Position numbers and translations under genes: made by a program. 64,000 nt of DNA from Sphaerulina vaccinii (Eukaryota; Ascomycota; Dothideomycetes; Mycosphaerellales; Mycosphaerellaceae). Each line of letters opens with the position of its first letter. Positions within the stretch are counted from its first letter, which is position 1. Location: positions 1,488,001 to 1,552,000 of the forward strand of contig JAKUDP010000012.1 of NCBI GenBank assembly GCA_022570795.1, read 5' to 3'. The notes beneath the pieces were generated by a model. That model ran no database searches. It had not been told where the DNA came from and was given only the letters and a program-made list of their open reading frames with translations. Below, in pieces: positions 60,971 through 64,000 of the stretch.

Positions 60971-62778
60971 ATGTCACAACAACCCAGAGAGCAATCAGAA
61001 ATGGCGCAGGAACTCCGAACGACCTCGAAAGCAACAGAACCGACACAATCGAGTGCAGAGCAAAACAAAGACAGCATCGCGAGCGAATCCAGCAAAGAAG
61101 ACATGCTCATCACAGAGACGAGGACGGACGACGAAGTAGCGCCTACATATGTCACTGGCGCTCGATTGGCGCTCACGTTGATCGCAGCGGCGTTGAGCGT
61201 ATTTCTTGTGTCGCTGGACTCCACTATCATCTCAACCGCCATTCCCGATATCGTAGACGAGTTCCACCATCTGGACCACGTTGTCTGGTATGGCTCGGCG
61301 TACATGCTAGGCATGGCAACAACACAAGCCTTCTGGGGTAAGGCGTATTCCTGCTGGTCTCTCAAGTCTGTTTTCCTTCTTTCTCTTTGCATCTTCGAGG
61401 CAGGAACTGCCATTTGTGCACTCGCTCCCAACAGCGCGGTGTTTATCTTGGGACGCGCTATTGGTGGCACTGGAGGAGCTGGAGTCGCAGCAGGCACTTT
61501 CCTCATTGTTGCTGTTTCGGTGCCGCCTCCTGAGAGACCCATGAAACTTGGGATGCTCAGCATATGCTTTGTGCTTGCAGCTGTTGCGGGACCTTTGGCA
61601 GGTGGCGCCTTGACAACGCATGTTTCGTGGCGTGCATGCTTGTATGGTGAGTGGTATGGCATTCCGTTCAGAGAACGAGTGTATGACTGACAAAGAGTGC
61701 AGTGGGCCTTCCGGTAGGCGGCATCTCTCTCTTAGCTATTTCCTTTCTATTCGTCACACCCGCGCATGCAGCTCCTGCAAAGTCGAGCGTTGGACACAAG
61801 TTGCTTCAATTGGACTTCGCCGGCATGCTGACTACCGTCGCCTTCGGAGCATGCCTGGTACTAGCTCTCCAATGGGCTGGAGTGACGAAGGCCTGGAGCT
61901 CTGGGCCAGTCATCGGATGCTTAGCAGGTGCCTGTGTTGCAATCAGCATTCTCATCTATGTTGAAACCTGGTTGGGCGATCTTGCTGGACTCAGTGGTCG
62001 TCTAATGCGCCAAAAGACGATCGCTCTGCAACTCATCTTCAATCTGACGGTATCTGGGACCTATTACCTCATCTTGTACTACCTTCCCGTCTTCTTCCAG
62101 ATTGTCAAAGGTGTTGACGCGGCTCACTCGGGACTACGGACTCTGGCTCTCGTGGGAACGTCTGCGCCCGTTGCTATCGTCTCCGGAATGCTACTCTCCA
62201 AGACAGGTGACTATCAGCTCATCATGGTTGCAAGTGCTGTCTTCACAACGGTTGGTAGTGGATTGATCTTCACACTGGGTCCCAACAGTAGCACCCTAGC
62301 GTGTATCGGATTCCAGATCATCGTGGGCATTGGACTGGGCCTGAGCATTCAGCTGAGCATTGTCGTCTGCCAGAATGTAGTTCAGGCATTCGATCTGACT
62401 CGTGCCAACACTTTGGCTCTGTGGTCCCAGCTCCTCGGTGGAGCCATGGTCCTGGCGGTAGCACAATCAGCTGTGTCGAACGGACTCCTCGCGGCATTGC
62501 CAGAGCACGCACCTTCGGTCTCTGCTTCAGCTGTCATTCTAGCTGGACCAGGTGATCTTCGAAGTGAGCTATCTCCTGACCAGTTGCACGGAGTCATCTG
62601 GGCGTACATGTCGGGTCTGAGGAACGCTTTTGGACTCGCCCTTGGCCTAAGCTGTGTAGGTGCTGTCGTCGCACTGCTGGTCATCATCGTAGATCGACGC
62701 AAGCTCGGCGATAAGCTCGTCTATTCTCAGAAGGCAAAGGACCTGAGCGCATCCTCTACAGCAGAGACATTATGTTAA
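60971..62778 (+). CDS. MFS transporter, 14-helix drug/toxin-efflux type
   Basis: Exons 60971-61646 and 61703-62778 join in phase 1 to 583 residues. A hydrophilic start of about 60 residues precedes LALTLIAAALSVFLVSLDST with IISTAIPDI, the first helix and motif of the DHA-type drug:H+ antiporters. WYGSAYMLGMATTQAFWGKA and GRAIGGTGGAGVAAGTF follow. The junction reads SWRACLYVGLPVGG, where relatives have SWRWCFYINLPIGG. About 14 helices are visible. Substrate is unknown; relatives export fungicides or the fungus's own metabolites. No metabolite-core gene is near, so self-protection against a local product is not supported. ATG 60971 was preferred over the in-frame Met at 61001. Confidence 0.88.
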
Positions 62779-63078
62779 AGCAGGTTGAGAATTGCATATC
62801 ATTGACAACAGACAAACATCGAGACAGATCGTGTATACAGTACAGTACAAGTTTCTTCATTCAAGCTCATCATCCACTCTCCTTCATCCCTGTGTAGCTG
62901 ATGGCCGGCAGTTGCGCTATGACAAGCATACCTTGCAGAGCTTGCAGAGTCTGTCATGGAGTGCCATGCTGACTGAAGAACGAAGTAGTGAACAACAATC
63001 TCACGACAGACACGAACGCGAAGCACTCCGAAGGCTCTCGAACAACACGAGGCACCTCATGTGAACATTCAATACACA
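62779..63078. other. Intergenic, nothing recognised
   Basis: This 300-bp span lies between the MFS stop and the next ATG. It contains CAGTACAGTACAAG-type short repeats near 62838. No gene or RNA is seen. Confidence 0.35.
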
Positions 63079-64000
63079 ATGTCAAGCCCGTGGTCGAAAG
63101 ACTTCACTGGAGAGCGACCAAGACTTGTTCATGCAGAGCGAACGATAAAGTTGACTGCAAGAGACGGTGAAGATGAGCGACTGAGCGACCTGTGTCGCCG
63201 TGTCATCCCATCGTGCAACCTCAACTTAGCCTTGTTCAATGGACACGCACAAACTGCTTGGACAGTGGTCAGCTCCGAGGGACCGGCCATCTACTACAAA
63301 CGTCGAACATTCGCTGCTGAAGAACCTGCTTATGCAGGACACTTCACTGTCGACTTTGTTTCCTGTCCTCCAGCATTGTTGAGACGATTTGAAGATGAGG
63401 TAGTCATTGACGACCCGACTGGTGTTGGTCACACTTATCTGCCCCCAAGGACGACTTATATGACCCAGCGCGCCTTCAACGAACTCAAGTCTCACGATGA
63501 CAAGCCTGTCGTGATAGTCCTTCATGGTCTCAGTGGTGGCTCATACGAGGCATATGTCCGCTATGCTTTGGCTCCACTTGTTGTCACAACTGGAGAGCAG
63601 AGAGGCATCAGTAACGGCGAGTGGGAGGTAAGCTTTGCGTGTAGAGCACAGTTCCGAGCCACTACGCTCACGAGCTCGCAGACCTGTCGCTGTCGAGAAT
63701 CCCTCGAGCTTTCAGAGATGGTGTGAAGGAAGTAGCTAGTGCTAATGCTAGAGATACAGGCTCTGGTCGTCAACAGCAGAGGTTGTGCTGGCTCGCGAGT
63801 CACCTCTCAATTGCTGTATCACGCACGCTCCACTTGGGACATCCGACAGGTAGTCAATTGGGCTCGTAAGACGTGGCCGAACAGGCCATTGTACGCTATG
63901 GGCTTCTCGATCGGTGCCAACATCTTGACTAATGTAGGTCATGTACCATTGTGGTCTCATCATCTTGACTAACTTCTGCAGTACATCGCCGAGGAAGGCT
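63079..64000 (+). CDS. YheT/EEB1-like alpha/beta hydrolase (3' end outside window)
   Basis: Exons 63079-63627, 63760-63933 and 63982 onward are in phase, and the window ends within exon 3 after about 247 residues. NGHAQTAWTVV near the start, VIVLHGLSGGSYEAYVR (oxyanion) and VVNSRGCAGSRVTSQLLYHA are characteristic of this family. The nucleophile motif GFSIGANILTN follows, with Ser in GFSIG. It includes yeast Eht1, Eeb1 and Ymr210w, medium-chain acyl-CoA:ethanol acyltransferases/esterases. The acid and His members of the triad lie outside the window. The start was set at MSSPWSKDFTG, without a signal peptide. Confidence 0.85.

Noticed and set aside
46514..62778. A secondary-metabolite gene cluster (SDR, OYE, MFS, methyltransferase-like genes)
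   Set aside because: There is no polyketide synthase, peptide synthetase, terpene cyclase or pathway regulator, and housekeeping-type genes are interspersed.

Overview
The window is nuclear DNA of a filamentous ascomycete. The evidence is short spliceosomal introns (about 45-150 bp, GT-AG with CTAAC/CTGAC-like branch sites), eukaryotic housekeeping genes (VPS15, VPS11, FIP1, GUA1, a fused URA2-type CAD protein), a CFEM-domain GPCR, small secreted cysteine-rich proteins and UNC93-like and drug-type MFS carriers. Near-identical introns inside GUA1 resemble the introner-like elements described from Dothideomycetes, so that class is my best guess for the host. Genes are dense, on both strands, and not in operons.

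Layout. 1-3.0 kb: VPS15 kinase, running off the left edge, divergent from GUA1 (3.4-5.4 kb). 6.3-10 kb: a class I glutamine amidotransferase-like protein and the Golgi apyrase YND1. 10.8-14 kb: a histone-H4-fold protein with a very long tail, then SVF1. 14.8-22.7 kb: an MFS carrier and the URA2/CAD pyrimidine enzyme. 22.9-27.6 kb: two small secreted proteins and a secreted alpha/beta hydrolase. 27.9-30.1 kb: unrecognised genes, followed by a diverged non-coding repeat. 31-35.5 kb: FIP1 and VPS11 back to back on a 184-bp promoter. 35.6-38.8 kb: a hypothetical gene, an enoyl-CoA hydratase/isomerase and a small membrane protein. 39.4-45.1 kb: a GH89 alpha-N-acetylglucosaminidase and a DDHD phospholipase. 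45.8-51.1 kb: an F-box-like protein, a divergent SDR/OYE redox pair and a broken UNC93-like transporter. 51.6-55.2 kb: a secreted M43 metalloprotease and a cyclopropane-fatty-acid-synthase-like methyltransferase. 55.2-58.7 kb: gene-poor sequence with tRNA-like relics and a DUF4385 protein. 58.7-64 kb: a CFEM-GPCR, an MFS drug-type transporter and a YheT/EEB1-like hydrolase cut by the right edge.

Genes working together. VPS15 (PI3-kinase complex) and VPS11 (HOPS/CORVET) serve vacuolar and endosomal traffic. GUA1 and URA2 make purine and pyrimidine nucleotides. Secreted hydrolases and the CFEM receptor suit a plant- or litter-associated life. No secondary-metabolite core gene is present.

Most notable observations: (i) the 298-residue H4-fold protein whose tail carries three H3-K9/K27-like ARK(S/T)AP motifs, with an apparent GC-AG intron; (ii) a CAD protein in which the pseudo-dihydroorotase domain of fungal URA2 is missing; (iii) sibling introns in GUA1; (iv) an UNC93-like gene with intact splice sites and length but three in-frame stops; (v) a four-copy diverged repeat near 30.5 kb. 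All gene models were derived by hand from the sequence, and exon joins were checked for phase only.
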